From Anthopleura xanthogrammica (taxonomy: Eukaryota > Cnidaria > Anthozoa > Actiniaria > Actiniidae): a stretch of 64,000 bases of DNA. Below the pieces are notes generated by a model. The model had not been told where the DNA came from. It saw only the letters and a list, made by a program, of their open reading frames with translations, and made no database searches. Below, piece after piece: positions 29,577-43,017 of the stretch (positions are counted from its first letter, which is position 1; each line of letters begins with the position of its first letter). Location of the stretch: assembly GCA_964019055.1 (NCBI GenBank), contig OZ025210.1, positions 14,848,332-14,912,331 of the forward strand. Direction: 5' to 3'. The position numbers and the translations under genes were made by a program.

Positions 29577-32500
29577 GTAAGGACTGTCTTCTCTACTATT
29601 CAAAAGATATGCTGATGTTCTGAGGGTCGTAGTTTTAGTCTGTTTGATATACATTCAATCGTAAGTGAAACGCATGCTTTTTTCAGTTACACTCCAATTC
29701 CATGCGCTTTGATTTATTGTATGGAACGTTAAGTCAGAAGATAAGGCTGTATTGAACATGGGAGTAAGATGATCCTAGAACTAGGATATTTCCTTTATGA
29801 TCAGGCGAACCAACCAAATACATAAATTAATGATTGCGTTCATCAAAGGTTTCACGGAAACATGATGCGTTTGTCGATCCCTTGATCTTCCTTGCAGTAG
29901 GATCTTCATTTCTCATAGATAGGACTAGGTTCAGACTATCCTAGCACTAGGGATAAAGTTTTACACCTTGTTTGCCGTGTAAATGGAAATAAAGTAGAGA
30001 TAGCTCGCCTACTATGGATTCTAGGTTTATCCTCAACCCACTAAAATTTCTAGTCAGAAAATTATAGAACCCATAAAGGCCATGGCGTAGTATAAAAATG
30101 AAGCTGGGATCAATGTCCTTTTGTTACATCACCGAACCAAAAATACACATTACGTTTGCAATTAGTTCAACCTTATGAAATGTCCACACTTCAGACATTG
30201 TCTTTTCAACAAGAATTGAATATATCTTAAAATGGATAAAAAATATACCAGCTTAAGGAGGCATATATAGGCTTAATGATTTAATGGATACTGACTTTTT
30301 TCTTATTTTGCTTAGCATATAGCCTTTGAATTGTAGCCTTGTCGATTTAGTTTCATAAACCGGGTTTGTAAACATGTCGTTTTATGTCAATAGATCAAAT
30401 TCGATAATTTCAATACGAACATTTAGACAATCTACGCAGCTGTATCAGGCCCCCATTTCCAATGTCGAAACAAATTGTAGTTTAAGAGAATGTACTCCTT
30501 CTATTTGGACATGATAATGGGACTCATTTTTTGTTCCAATATACATGTATAGAACTTTTTTGGTTGGCTTATATTTGTAGACTATTTATTTGTAATGTGA
30601 AACCGAAAGAATGCTGTTATAGTTGTTATTTGATGATACACCTTGAAGCTGACAAATTTGAATAGATAAATATAGAACTCTTAAAATTTGAATTTGATTT
30701 TCCATTCTCGATATCTCCTTTTTAATTTTGTGCCTTTTATCACTCCAATGCATTCTCTTCTTCCACTTTTCGCTCGTTTCCGTTTTATGACTCTGATCTA
30801 TCAAGCTTGTGATGATGAGACAACACTCGAGAAGATGGATACACTCAGCTTCGAGTCTTGTTTTCAGTTTTACTTTCTCGTGTTCTCTCAGCATCAGAAG
30901 TGTTCAGATCAGAATTTAAAAAAACCTGAACCGTTTATTTAATATTTCTTAATTTTTACTACAAGTAGTTGAGTGTGATATGCAATCATTTTAGTCCTGG
31001 GCCTGCATTATAAGCCTTATACACTGCCTGGTTGAAACAACCAAAAAAAATGGTTATAACCAATTGAAATGGTCATTTCAACCAATTTCTTATTGGTTGG
31101 GAAAACAACCAAAATCAATATGGTTGTTGTTACCAGATTTATTTTGGTTGAAACAACCGTCATACTCATAACCAATTGAAACGGTCATTACGACCAATTT
31201 TTTATTGGTCGATAAGATGACCAAAAGCAATATGGTTGTTATTAACAGATCTATTTTGGTCAAGACAAACTATGATACTTGCTCTCTTTATATAAAAAAC
31301 AACACCTCAAAAACGCATTTTGCTTTCATACAATCTTTATGGTTGTTACAGCCAAAAAAATTGGTTAGTTTTTTAACCCAAAGAAGATAGGTCATAACAA
31401 CCAAATGTAAGGGGTTGTTAATATTGCCAACGATAGGGTTGTCAGCTCGACCAAATCATTCCGGAATTTTTATTTGTGAACGAGATCAGACATATCTGCA
31501 GTTTCAACTGAGTTTCGGTACTAAACTGAAATGTAATATTTGCCTCCATGGGCCCCTTTCAATGAACGGGTATCCTACCAAAACTCGATTATATACTACA
31601 GTTAAAATGTCACGCTTTTATGGCTATAATCTCAACCAAGGAACGATTTCCTGCACTATACGAAAAGAAACACGAAAATATGTATATTTTTGTGGTTTTA
31701 GCGTAATTTTAGCGAATTAAGTGGTGATTGGAAGGAAACTGGGAACGAGTCCCATGACTACTTGCGAGCGCTAAATACCCATCATGCATCGCGTCTAGCA
31801 AGAAGCCCGCCATTTTTCAACGGTCAACGGTCGTTGGTGCTCTTGTGTTCTAGCTCGTTTCTCTAATTTTTATCGCCTTTTGAACGTATAAACCTCCTGG
31901 ATTATCAGTGGAGTACTTCTAGATGACTCGGAGAAGGTGTTTCGCATTTCAAGTCGAATGGTAAGCAATTCTTTACTCATATAAATGCCTTTCGTTACAT
32001 CAGAGTTAGTAGTCACTCTAGCTACATTATTCTCTCAAAACTATAAGTAACCTCAGATAAGAGATTATAATCTCTTATAGTATAATCTCTTATTTGAGGA
32101 CCTTAATATAAGAAATGTTACTAGTTTTGATGATTTATCGATGAAATATTTTTTAGATTTGAACTACTGCTGAAGTACTGTAGTTCTTCTATTTCCAGAT
32201 ATTAGAATCATAGAACTTGAATGACCACTCAACTTTCTGTACTAGTCTTGTTATTAAAGAAGAGCTATGTTTTTTTACTTCTACAGATATTAGTTGAATA
32301 CTGAAGAACTGGTATAGCGAATTAAGAAGAAAATCAGCTGAGTACCGATCACATCTCACTTAACATCCTGTTTCAAATCCAGTCAAAATGTTTTATTTCT
32401 ATTCAAGCAATGGATAATACCTATGGAATCTGAACTACCCAAACTTTATTCAAATGGGTTAAGCGAACCCAAAAACCTCTAGGTTTTGTTTTCTACTTTT

Positions 32501-35500
32501 TGTTTATACTGGAAATAGAATATTAAGGGAGTTTTGTGACACTTAGTAATGATTATCCAAAATCTCCAAACCCCCATGCAGTTGAAATATGTTCAATATT
32601 TGCAGTCATTCAAATTCAAACTGCTGGGGATTTTGGTCATCAGAGTTTTACAAACTTTCCTTCATATTCTATGTCCAGCATCAACAAAAAGTTGAAAAAT
32701 AATCTACAGAGGTTTTTTAGGTTTGTTTCACTCATCAGAATAATGTTTGGGTATAGTTAGGATTCAATAGGTTTTATTCATAGCTTGAACATAAATAAAA
32801 AGGCTAGAATGCTTGCAATTTAGGATTTTGAAGACATTGGTAGGCAGTTGGCCATTTAGCCATAGTCTTTAATATAATAACATAGAGACTGAATTATTTA
32901 ATAATACTAGGTTGTTTACATTCTCGGTAATCCTCAGTTACATCTAAGGATGGGTTGTTTATTGTTAATTTGTATGCTTGTCACAAGTTAAGCTTAAGTT
33001 AAACTTATTCTCCATTTAATATTGTGAAATGAAACCAATGGATTGTCAGTAAAAATGTTGTTTAGTTGGAACTGCATGTTTTTGGTGTTGATACTTAAAG
33101 ATCCTTGCATTGGTATTTCCTACCAATTTTTAATAGTACATACTACCAATTAAATTTTGACCATGATGAATTGGTTGAATTGACAGGAAGTAACCCAAAA
33201 AAAACTGGTTATCTCAGGTGCATTGCCTTTACAGTAAACAATTAGTTATATTAACCAATACGTCTGGTTATTATAACCAATGTCGTAAGGTTGTTATAAC
33301 CTAAAGGTAATAGTTCATAACAACCAATATCACTATGGTTACATTAACCAATGCGTTTGGTTATTATAACCAATAAAATGAGGTTGTTATAATTGTTCAT
33401 AATAACCAATATTTTTTTGGTTATATTAACCAATTTTTTTATAACCAATAAATACGGTTATTTCAACCATAAAAAAACTGGTTATCTCAGGTGCATGAAT
33501 TCTCCCAATGTTTTTGGGTTGTTTTAACCAGGCAGTTTTTACAGTGTACAATATTATATTAAATTAATATATTAAATTTGCTATCTTGCTTTTGGCTTCA
33601 CTTGTCATCTACGTATACGTTTAATTAAAACTACATTGCGTTTACCTAATATATAACAAACAAAGCAGCTTTCAAACAAAACGGCTTAAGGTGACTGACT
33701 ACTTTTGAACCGTTCAATTTGAGCCCAAGATGCGCGCCCGCACAAAAAACGCTTATAACCGCATAACAACCTTCAAAATTTTATTGAGGGATCATACACG
33801 TTTTGAACTTCAACGGGGCAAAAACCCCAAATTTTGCACGGGACTCTATATTTTTCTTTAAATTTCCTAAAACAACCGGTAAAAACCAATCTTTTGAGAA
33901 AGTTTGAGAAAAACGTAATTATTAGAAAAAAAGCGTTTTATTTGATTTTGTTGTTGTCGTTTGAGTACGATTTTCGGTTGATTGAACTAACAAGAAGCTG
34001 AATTTTTAGCTTATTTTAAAACTTTCTTCAATTATTTTTAGTTAGTCTTCAAAAATAATGTTTGAAGTAGATGTCCTGAGAAAATTGCTTTCAGAGCTTC
34101 TTTAATTTTTGTGTGCAAAGCTTGATTTCCGCCATTTTTCTTTCGAAATCTTGTCAAGATGGTCATATTCAAAATTCATTATCTCGAAAACAAGCTCGGG
34201 ACACCCCATTTTTGTTTTCATTTTTGGAATCAGCGTTACATTCTGTGTAAAATATCTTTCTAAGAACAATTTGTAAGTATTCCTTGCTAAAGTAGTCAGT
34301 CACCTTAGTTAATAGTAATATTTATTTTAAATAACGCCGGTTACAGCGTTACCACTTCTTCTGATTTTACCAGAACTCACGCAAAAGGAAAAACTGAAAG
34401 AAAAACCATTATTTTAAGCCTTCAAAAGCATTAGAAAACTTTTCAATTCGAAGAAAAATAATCATAGATTGTAGAACATATATATGTATAGAACAAAGGA
34501 TTTTATTTAGCAAATGTTAAGATTTTTTTTAGATGGAAAGTGAACTACACTGAAAATTGTCGAAAAATATAATAAGCTTAAGCTTACATTCGCTTGAACT
34601 TCACATGCAAGAGACATATTCATTAATGCCAGATAATGATTTTCTTTGTTAGTAAATTGGTCAAAATTTTAATATGATTGTGAAATATTAAATCTTCCAG
34701 GTGATCTGACTAGGCGCGCAAAGCATGATTTCCTGATCTGAAAAAGAATCAATCCCATCATCCACCGTACGCTCAATTCACTTGAGTTTCATGGCGGCCA
34801 TCTTGAAAATAGGCTAATTATGAGCGACTTTCTCGCCAATAAGTCTTTTCTTATTGAAAACGAGACACTATAAATAACAGTTAAAAGGATTTTCTTAAGG
34901 TTCAAAGCATCCTGGAGATTACCAAGGACAAAACAGCAGCGTAAGGTGTGGAAATTTTAGTTAAATCCTGCCAAGGAATCGAGAAAGCTTTTCGGCGCGC
35001 AGCTTCTTCGAGATCGTTTCAACGGTAATTCTTTAATAAAAAACCATGAATATTAACCTAACCGATGAAAATATATTCTTAGTCTCATCTAGACAACATA
35101 TTCTTTGAAGTAGAAACATTTTTAGCCTTAAATAATCGGCTAAATGACACTTTTCCTAGCATTATTGTACTTGTATGCTATTTGGTTTTGTTTTGAATTC
35201 CCTCTGTTAATTCATGATTGAGCTCGAAAAGACGTATGGGATTGATTCTTTTTCGGATATCACGATTCGCAATCTGATTGGCTAATCGTTTTTCCTCAGA
35301 TCACCTGGTTGTTTTTGACATCAGAATTCCTCGCGTGAGGCTCGCTGGCCGTCAAATATATTTTTTCAAAGAAATTAGTCTTAGCCTTTTTTCTTGAAAG
35401 CTTCAAATATCGTTTTTTTTGGATCACAAGTATTGCAAGAAAAAGATAATAAAAACGTAAAATGCAGTAAAAACGACAAACAACCGACTATCTGACAGTT

Positions 35501-38500
35501 TTTCTGACAATGTTTGCCGAAGCAACGTCCTTGCCTTGTCTGAGAGTTTCTGCAGCTATTTTGTTTTTGAATTTACATTCTATGAAGAGTTTTCTACGGA
35601 ACTGGAATATTATTCTTGCAGTATAATCAGGTTTTTCTGGTCTACAGGCCACTTTTTTCTCTCACTGAAGTTTCAGTCACGAAACTTCATCGTAAGACTA
35701 ATAATCTTCCCCCGCTAAATCTTCTTTAGCAAGTCGCTAAAGTCGAAAAATTGTTTTTGTTCACTTTAAGACAGACATGACTTCGATTAAACGTATTTTT
35801 CGCTTTGCGATACTATAGCTCCGCTATAAACAATTGTATATCACTGGCTTATGGTGATTTTCTATTTCTTCACAGCGTATTCCATCATAAAGGGTCCAAC
35901 TAATATTGAAGGTTTCATTGGAGAGGATGCACACTTTACGTGGAATACGACAAACCAACAAGAACTCCTTTCAGTCAACTGGGGGATAAGAAAAGGCAAC
36001 ATCGCTAACCCTCTTTTTATCCATGTTAATGAATATACTGAAAGAGTGAACATAAACGATGATCTTGATGACACGATTAAAACTAGGGTAGATTATCGTG
36101 GGAACTTGAAAAAAGGTTTCCTATGGTTTGTGTTGAGGAACATTACCGTCAATGACACGAATGAATATATTGCAAGCATCACTGACAATGGAGGTAGAGT
36201 TCTACCATATCCTGTACGCTTAGTGGTTGCACGAAAGAGGGAAGGTAAGCCACTGCATTGATTTACAATGATATTTTAACAGCATGTCTTTTCTTAGTTC
36301 AGATATTTTCAAGAAAATGCTGTGAAAAAAAGTCCAAACATGTTATCGCAGCAGACGCTCGATCATTAAGCCACGACAGAAGAATGGTCACTTATACACA
36401 CGAATTCTAAACTCATGCCTTCATTTATTCTTGTTTGACGTTTAGATAATGATGGCATGATAGCTACAAAACATATACAACAAAACCTATTAACTAAGTT
36501 ATAATCTACAAAAAGGAATAAGGAAAGGAAAAAGGTCGAATACTTACAAAACGCTGTTTACACTGAGAACGGTTAACGATACTGACTCGATACAAAAAAG
36601 CTACATGCATTATACTGATGAACACTCGCTTAAGTAAACATTACAAAAAGAACAAAAGAACAGAATAAAAATTAAGATAACGTCAATTTTGACAAAGCGC
36701 TGAAAAAGAAAGGGAAAATATTACTTAACAAATTAAGCAATGGAGAATTTGAAGGCGAAGTATATCTTATATCGGAGAATACTGATTAAATCAGGATTGG
36801 TTGAAAATTGTAAAGTTTCAAATTACAGATCATACATATTTATTATGTTGTTTTTCTCGACAGTAAAACCAACAGCAAGACCTTCTGCTTCTACAGACAC
36901 AACAGCTGTATCTCCAAGCATGACAAGTAAGTATTTAGCTTGAGTAAGGCACAACAATATTTTACAGGTAAAACTTTGCAACATTTACATGCCAGATATA
37001 AGCGTCCATAACTATAAAACCTATATAAATTAATAGAAGTAATTATGTTTTTGTCCGTTCGTTTTTTTTTTTGCTTTTGTTTGTTTGTATCGCTAATTAT
37101 CACCACAAATACAAAGTGTCTTGCCTTGTCTTGTATTGTCTTGTTTCGTCTTGTCTTGCATATATCTAATATCGGTACTGCAATTGCAAATCACTTATCG
37201 CCATTCGCCGTTCGCCCCTTAGCTATATATTGCATGGTTATCCATAGGTAATCCTCAATTTACTCGAAACCCTCAAAGTGTTTACCATGTGTCCAGTGGA
37301 AGTACAGCAAGACTTGTGTGGGATCACTATGTTAAGAATAGAATTGCCCATTACCTGGCATATACAATGAGGTGGTCGTTACACGACAGAAATGGAGGCA
37401 CAGTAGTAATTGGTGTTTTCACTGGATCAAAGTTTGTTACTTCAAAGGACTGCCCCGCAAGACTGCGAGGTCGAGTCAGTAAAGAGTCCACTGCTACTCT
37501 GGTCATCTCTAATGTCACCACTGCTGATAGTGGGATATATTCATTTCATCTGCGTTGGCGTTCAATAAGTGAATCGAACATAAAAAGCTTAGCCCGACTC
37601 ATCGTAACTCGTAAGTTCCTGACATATTGTCATGGTCATCTCATTTTTATAGTAAAACACCAATAAGATGTCAATGAGAGTTCTCGAAGTGATCAGATTT
37701 TAATTTATTGATCACAGTGTAGTCGATTATAGTGTATTCTTGTTTTGTTATGCTTGTGATCCATATACGTTTAAAAGCTGTCAATCAATGCACCATTTCA
37801 AGTAGCCATTGTTTCGAATTAATGCAATTAACAACAGATAAACATAAAAAGACTCCCCTGACGTAACTGTCTTTAGCATATAGCATGAAAAAAAAACCTT
37901 TATAACTTCAACACGTATCGCTCAAACTACATGATTTTCCTTGCCAGTGAACAGCTCACCTAATGTAGAATATATACTGAGAATATTGTGACATGTGTCA
38001 TAGGCACTTTAAGTTGCAGTGTTTAGTTTATAACAGAAGTTATTATCTTTATGTTAGTTTTGTTCGTTCGTTCGTTTTTTTTGTTTTTGTTTGTTTGTTT
38101 ATTTGTTTGTGTTTACTTTAAATTTGTATCGCTAATTACCCCCAGATACAATGTGCACCTCATTTGGATCATGCACCCACTTACCACCCAGTCCGTGTAC
38201 GAAATCTCGGAGCAATTTACTAACGTAATTTTGTAACTATTTTAACTATTTATGATCCACAGCTGCCTATAACAAAACAACAATAAGCTCGAATATTACA
38301 AGTAAGTCCGGTATTGAGTAACTGTATCATTAAAATAGAATATTTGTGCAGCCACTGCATGTCTAGCTTCAGATTCACGGTATAGACTCTTTAGACTCGT
38401 GATGTCAAAGCAGCTCAATTTGGAGGACAAAACAAAATATTTCAATCTCCTGAGAAATGGAAACCTACTTTTTAGTCATCCAAATTGAGTTGCATTCCGA

Positions 38501-41084
38501 AGTGCTGCAAAAGGGGGTATAGTACAGATTTGCAATTATGGCCAAAAAAAAAATATATATATATATAATATCTTTGCACAAATACCTAGGATAAGGGTAT
38601 TGTCTTATCGATAAATATCCCCCCCCCCCCAAATACAACGTGCATCTCGTTTAGGTCATGCACCCACTTACCACCCAGTCCGTGTACGAAATCTCGGAGC
38701 AATTTACTAACATTTGAATAAACGCAAATCGTAATTTTGTAACTAGTTTAACTATTTATGATCCACAGCTGCCTATAACAAAACAACAATAAGCCCGAAT
38801 ATTACAAGTAAGTCCGGTATTGAGTAACTGTATTATTAAAATAGAATATATGTGCAGCCATTGCATGCCAAGTCTAGCTTCAGATTCACCGTATAGACTC
38901 TTTAGACACGTGATGTCAAAGCAACTCAATTTGGAGGACAAAACAAAATAATTTCAATCTCCTGAGAAATGGAAACTTACTGTTTTGTCATCCAAATTGA
39001 GGGGCTGCATTCCGAATTGCTGCAAAAGGTCGTATAGTACAGATTTGCAATTATGGCCAAAAAAATATATATATAATATCGTTGCACAAATACCCAGAAT
39101 AAAGAATTAACTCTGTAAAATAATTTAATTTATATTGTTATCCAACCTATTCAACAATTGTCATCTGTCATCCAACATGTACGATGGTTTCAAGAGACAA
39201 CACGACACTTTTTAAGCTATCTTTGCTGGGTTTTTCGAACTCTGCCTTGGTATGGCTGAACGCTTACTTAACAAACAGAACACAATCTATTGTAACTAAC
39301 GGAGTGGTCTCTGACCCTCAACCTATCCATTTTGGAATCCCTCAGGGATCTATTCTAGGGCCCTTACTATTTATCATATATATTAATGACCTCCCCTCAG
39401 TAATTAAGGATTGCAGTATTCAGCTCTATGCTGACGATACTATTCTTTTTTTCAGTAGTAAGTCTGTTAGTGAAATCGAATCTCGTCTATCTAATGATCT
39501 TACTAATATAATTAGTTGGCTCGACGAAAATTTCCTTTTTCTAAATTATACTAAGACAAAAATCATGTTGCTAGGTACCCACCAAAGGCTAGCTAAAGTC
39601 AATGATTTTACAGTTAAAGCACGCGACTCTTTTTTTGAAAGAGTCTATCAATTTAAGTACTTAGGAATAATGCTTGATCCATGCCTCTCTTGGAATGACC
39701 ACATCGACTACATGACCTCTAAAATTTCAGCACGGATAGGCATGTTGCGGAAAGCTCGTAAGGTCATCCCCAGGGAGGCATGCATGACACTATACGATGT
39801 CATACGAAGTCAACAAAGACTACCTAGACAAATTACAACGTCGTGCAGCCAGAGTCATAGAGGGTTACAAATCAACCGACCAGATTGATGTGGGCAATAC
39901 TTTCTCTTGGTCATCTCTACAGTCTAGAAGATCAAATAATATCTGTCTACTAGTCCACAAATGTATCAGTAACCTAGCCCCCTCTTATCTACTAAACGAA
40001 TTTAATTTTTCATCAGACATACATAACTACAACACTCGAAATAGGGATCTTCTGAGACTGCCGCTAGCCCGTACTTCTAAATATCAGAGCTCCTTCCGGG
40101 TTAATGCTGTCAAAACGTGGAATCTTCTGCCCGCCAAAATTAGAAAGGAAACAAATTTTTCCAAATTCAAAACGGCTTTGAAAAGCCACTTCAAATCTTT
40201 GTAATCAGTTCTTTTCGTTTCTCCTTTTCGTCTTGTGTTACCATTATTTGTATTTAATGTTGTTATATTGTTATTAGATTTAGCTATACAGGTCCCCATT
40301 TAAACTAGTTTTACTGAATTGGGCAACCTGTTTAAATATTATTAAAAACAAAACAAATTTTTTTTTATCGTCATAGTTGTTAAGTAATGAGTGAAAATCT
40401 TACGATGTATAACCAAAGGAATACAAAAGGAATCTATTTAAAATGATCTGGCATATAGTGCACTACATATTGAAAACCGGTATTCTTGAATTTACGACAA
40501 CAAATTAAGATAGCATTGGTAGTGAGGATAGGATTATATGGTATTCAAACCCCAAGGTTAACAGTAACACACGAGAAACTGATCGAGTTGACTGAAAACA
40601 AACTATTTTATAAAAAAAACAAAAAAAAACGGCAAAGACCAAATTAGAAAAAAGGCCTTTATATTTCACGCGACCAAGGATATCCTTGCACTTTGCCTCG
40701 CTATGATGCACTTGGTTGCGTTCATAATAAACTAAATATCATGTAGAGTTCAAAAATCCTCGTTTACAGTTCTTCGTGGTTTCAGCCTACTCCACCAGCT
40801 GTCAAACTCACATTCCTATCACATTAGCCTAAGTAGCGCCTCTCCACCCTCCCCTTCTCCCTCCCCGTCCCTCTTTCCTAATCCCCTCCCCTTTCCCGGC
40901 CCCAAAGAGCCGCTACGCAGGCTACTATCACAGACACTTTGCAGCATTATCATGTGACTTATCGTTTATTGTTTCCCTTTTCTGTCTGTTTTAATTGTAA
41001 GCACCTGAACCGAGCTCAACGAAGCCAATAAGTCAAATTAATGTCCACCTAATGGCTATTGCACTGGTAATGTCGCACTTCTAA
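29486..41084 (+). CDS. Gene E: GPI-type Ig receptor, two V-like domains
   Basis: Exons: 29486-29576 (signal), 35876-36244 (V1), 36864-36926 (stalk), 37248-37610 (V2), 38263-38301 and/or its duplicate 38769-38807, 41002-41084 (tail with stop). All junctions are phase 1, giving 335 residues with one spacer exon or 348 with both. Unlike B it has no I-set1 exon; a LINE (about 39180-40350) occupies the region where that exon would lie, so it may have been lost there. The tail (TPEPSSTKPISQINVHLMAI, then ALVMSHF and TAA) has a short C-terminal hydrophobic run consistent with a weak GPI signal; secretion is the alternative. Intron 1 grew to 6.3 kb by transposon insertion. Function inferred as for gene B. 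Confidence 0.68.
29577..31021. other. Intron 1 of gene E, first part
   Basis: Collinear with gene B intron 1 for most of its length; about 30540-31010 has no clear counterpart there and no recognisable gene. Confidence 0.5.
31022..33546. mobile_element. CACTG-ended DNA transposon built of AACCA repeats
   Basis: Starts CACTGCCTGGTTGAAACAAC and ends GTTTTAACCAGGCAGTTTTT plus ACAGTG, flanked by TA on both sides; the matching gene B intron (about 5405) reads CCTTATACAAAATT uninterrupted. Subterminal zones (31030-31440, 33120-33540) contain dozens of GGTTATTATAACCAAT-like short palindromes. The centre is unique and has a promoter-like stretch with ATG at 31923 and a GT donor at 31961. CACTG/CACTA ends fit the CMC (CACTA-Mirage-Chapaev) superfamily; assignment inferred. 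No transposase recognised. Confidence 0.75.
33687..34307. mobile_element. MITE of the TTAA/GGTGACTG family
   Basis: GGTGACTGACTACTTTTG at the left and the complement AAAGTAGTCAGTCACC at the right, flanked by TTAA and TTAG. The uninterrupted site in gene B reads ACGACTTAATTAATAG (about 5518). Same family as 2767-3267. Confidence 0.85.
34698..35308. mobile_element. TIR element, about 610 bp
   Basis: Left CCAGGTGATCTGA with GAAAAAGAATCAATCCCA about 40 bp further in; the right end carries the reverse complements TGGGATTGATTCTTTTTC and TCAGATCACCTGG. No ORF of note; non-autonomous. Confidence 0.75.
35309..35875. other. End of intron 1 of gene E
   Basis: AT-rich. No feature recognised apart from the acceptor TTCTTCACAG before V1. 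Confidence 0.5.
35876..36244 (+). CDS. Gene E exon 2: V-like domain V1
   Basis: 369 nt, phase 1 to 1, no cysteine. VNWGIRKG and NDTNEYIASI are conserved. About 36 base differences from gene B, nearly all changing the residue. Confidence 0.87.
36864..36926 (+). CDS. Gene E exon 3: Thr/Ser stalk
   Basis: 63 nt, phase 1 to 1: KPTARPSASTDTTAVSPSMT. Confidence 0.8.
37248..37610 (+). CDS. Gene E exon 4: V-like domain V2
   Basis: 363 nt, phase 1 to 1; about 97.5% identical to the gene B exon; one Cys (KDCPARL). Confidence 0.88.
38263..38301 (+). CDS. Gene E exon 5a: short spacer exon
   Basis: 39 nt, phase 1 to 1: AAYNKTTISSNIT, with sequons NKT and NIT. AG and GTAAGT flanks are good. Confidence 0.6.
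38769..38807 (+). CDS. Gene E exon 5b: duplicate spacer exon
   Basis: One base different from 5a (Ser to Pro). In phase, so it may be included with 5a, or instead of it. Confidence 0.55.
39184..40350 (+). mobile_element. 5'-truncated LINE with reverse-transcriptase core
   Basis: Frame 1 (39184-39830) has the RT motifs FGIPQGSILGPLLFIIYIND and YADDTILFF, then FKYLGIMLDP. A frame change with a small deletion near 39790-39805 leads to frame 2 (to 40204): LDKLQRRAARVI, YNTRNRDLLRLP, WNLLPAKIRKET. Jockey/CR1-like non-LTR element lacking endonuclease and the N-terminal RT part; inactive. It lies in the last intron of gene E. Confidence 0.85.
41002..41084 (+). CDS. Gene E terminal exon: hydrophobic GPI-like tail
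   Basis: 83 nt, phase 1 in, stop TAA at 41082. Homologous to 12190-12284 but stops one exon earlier. Confidence 0.62.
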
Positions 41085-41730
41085 ATTTAGGTAAATATTG
41101 CACTAGCATTAATAATGACTTAATTTCTTTTTTTAATTTTATTTAATAATGTTATTTGAAGACAAACTTTAGAAATAAAATTCTCGAGCTTACTCTTAGC
41201 TCGAGGCTTTGAGAGTTGAGGCCATGTCGCTATTTTTTCTTTTTCTTTTTCAGAGTCTGCATCATTTGATTCCTTGGATGGGCGCATCCAAAGAAAAGAT
41301 GAAGAGAGTCGTGTCCGGCTTTTGTGCGTGTATCAAGGCATCATCTAACTTTCAATTTAACTATTAATCGAAAAATCTTTTTACATAAAATTATAATTGT
41401 AATTTTTCTTATAAAATTCACCATAACATTTTCAATTGGGAGAGGTTTGAACGGAAAATGGTTGGGAGGGAATTGAAATATGGGAATTTGAAAAACAGTG
41501 ACGGAATGAGAATTAAATCAGCAAAATGGAGCATGTGAATGTGAAAAATGCTAGAGGGGGATCAGCTATACATTAACACAATCGAGTTTTAAAAGTCAGT
41601 AGCAACAATTATCGAGGGATAATAGCGCTGATCTTTGAATCAGTTAATCTTCAGTTAGTAAGAAAGTAAGTAGTACTTGTTGATGATTGTTATTTATGAC
41701 GTCGCAACCCTCCCCCAAGGAGCAGACGTA

Positions 41731-41815
41731 GCTCGTAGACGTATAGGAGCAGGCAGCTCAGTAGGTTAGTGGGCGGGTTTCGGGGTAGGAGGTTCACGGT
41801 TCGATGCTCTGTTTC
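41731..41815 (+). repeat. tRNA-like sequence, probable SINE head
   Basis: GCAGCTCAGTAGGTTAGTGG resembles a tRNA D-arm/A box and CACGGTTCGATGCTC a B box, about 35 bp apart. No clean acceptor stem could be paired, so a SINE or decayed tRNA is more likely than a working tRNA gene. Confidence 0.4.
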
Positions 41816-42961
41816 TCAACGTCTGTTACAACTTCTATTTTCCGTGTAGCTTTAACTTATATACTCGTTATAAGGAGCACTGTTAGAGTGAAGGGGTAAA
41901 GGGGCACCTTCTTTAAAACGAGCCCCTGACTCGGGAGAACTGGGCAACCATTCCCCGTGCTTCGAAGTAAAATAAATTACTTTAACCTTTATAACCTTTA
42001 CCAAGGCGACAAATAATGACCGGTCCTTAACAAACACCGGTCCCGAACTTCTTATATCTACTTGTTATTACATTATGCTAAAAAAAAAAAAGCAAACTAA
42101 AAACAATCGTAATTTAGATTTTTGTTACTATAAACCATTTCCTGCTATAGCTAAAAAGATGATAATAAAAAAGGAAGCTTCAAGTTCCACAATTATTGTC
42201 CGTGTGATATAATTAATCTGATTTTGTTTTTGTCTTCGTAATTTATACCAAATATTTTAACTTTTAACTTCAAGTAGGATTAACTGAGATCTAAGAAGGT
42301 AGTGCATGGTGCTCAACTGGTAAAATTCATGATCCTGCTAACCAGTAAGCTTCTACTGGCATATTTAGTGCTATATAATAAGTAATAATGCCAAACAGCA
42401 ATTGTTTACTTATTGAGCTAGCTAGTATACCAATGCTCCTTCTCTTATTGACCCGGCATGGGACTATAATCTGTTTTGTCCCCATTCGATGTGAGCAAGT
42501 CCTTTCCGCGAACTTTCCGTACAGCGATTGCTTCTCATCATGGAGAGCAAACGAACATCACTTCTTAATGCGAGAGGGATTTTTGGTGTAAAAATTGCTA
42601 GTGGGTTCTTCATACTTTCTCATTATGTAAACAGGCTATACTTTTGATTGAAGTACTGTATATTGGCAACATTTTGATCAATGAGTTTAAGGTATTTTTT
42701 TTTTGCTGAAATTAGCGACTGGAATCTTCAAGATCATCGGTTGAAAGCCATCTCTAATCTTCAGAGCTAGCCTTTAGAGCACTTAGGCAAAACCCCAATG
42801 AGAAACACCTAGAAATATCAAATATTAGGAAATAATAAACTTGATTTCTAAACACTATGGTATATCAAAACCGATAATCTTGATATATACTAAACACCTT
42901 AAGATCAACGTGAAGTAAAACAGCTCAACAAATAAGCCACACGAACTCACAAAATAGGTCT

Positions 42962-42963
<2 letters not shown>

Positions 42964-43014
<51 letters not shown>
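42964..43014 (+). repeat. (GA)n microsatellite
   Basis: About 25 GA copies, slightly interrupted at the left. Confidence 0.93.

Positions 43015-43017
<3 letters not shown>

Larger units (their letters stand above)
38143..39115 (+). repeat. Tandem duplication, about 480 bp units, each with a small exon and a MITE
   Basis: Two copies (about 38143-38600 and 38622-39115) each contain the 39-nt exon, ATGCACCCACTTACCACCCA, a palindromic MITE of the 8036 family and an AT-rich end. Confidence 0.85.

Noticed and set aside
31415..31720. 101-codon frame inside the CACTG element
   Set aside because: No recognisable domain and surrounded by AACCA repeats; insufficient support for a gene.
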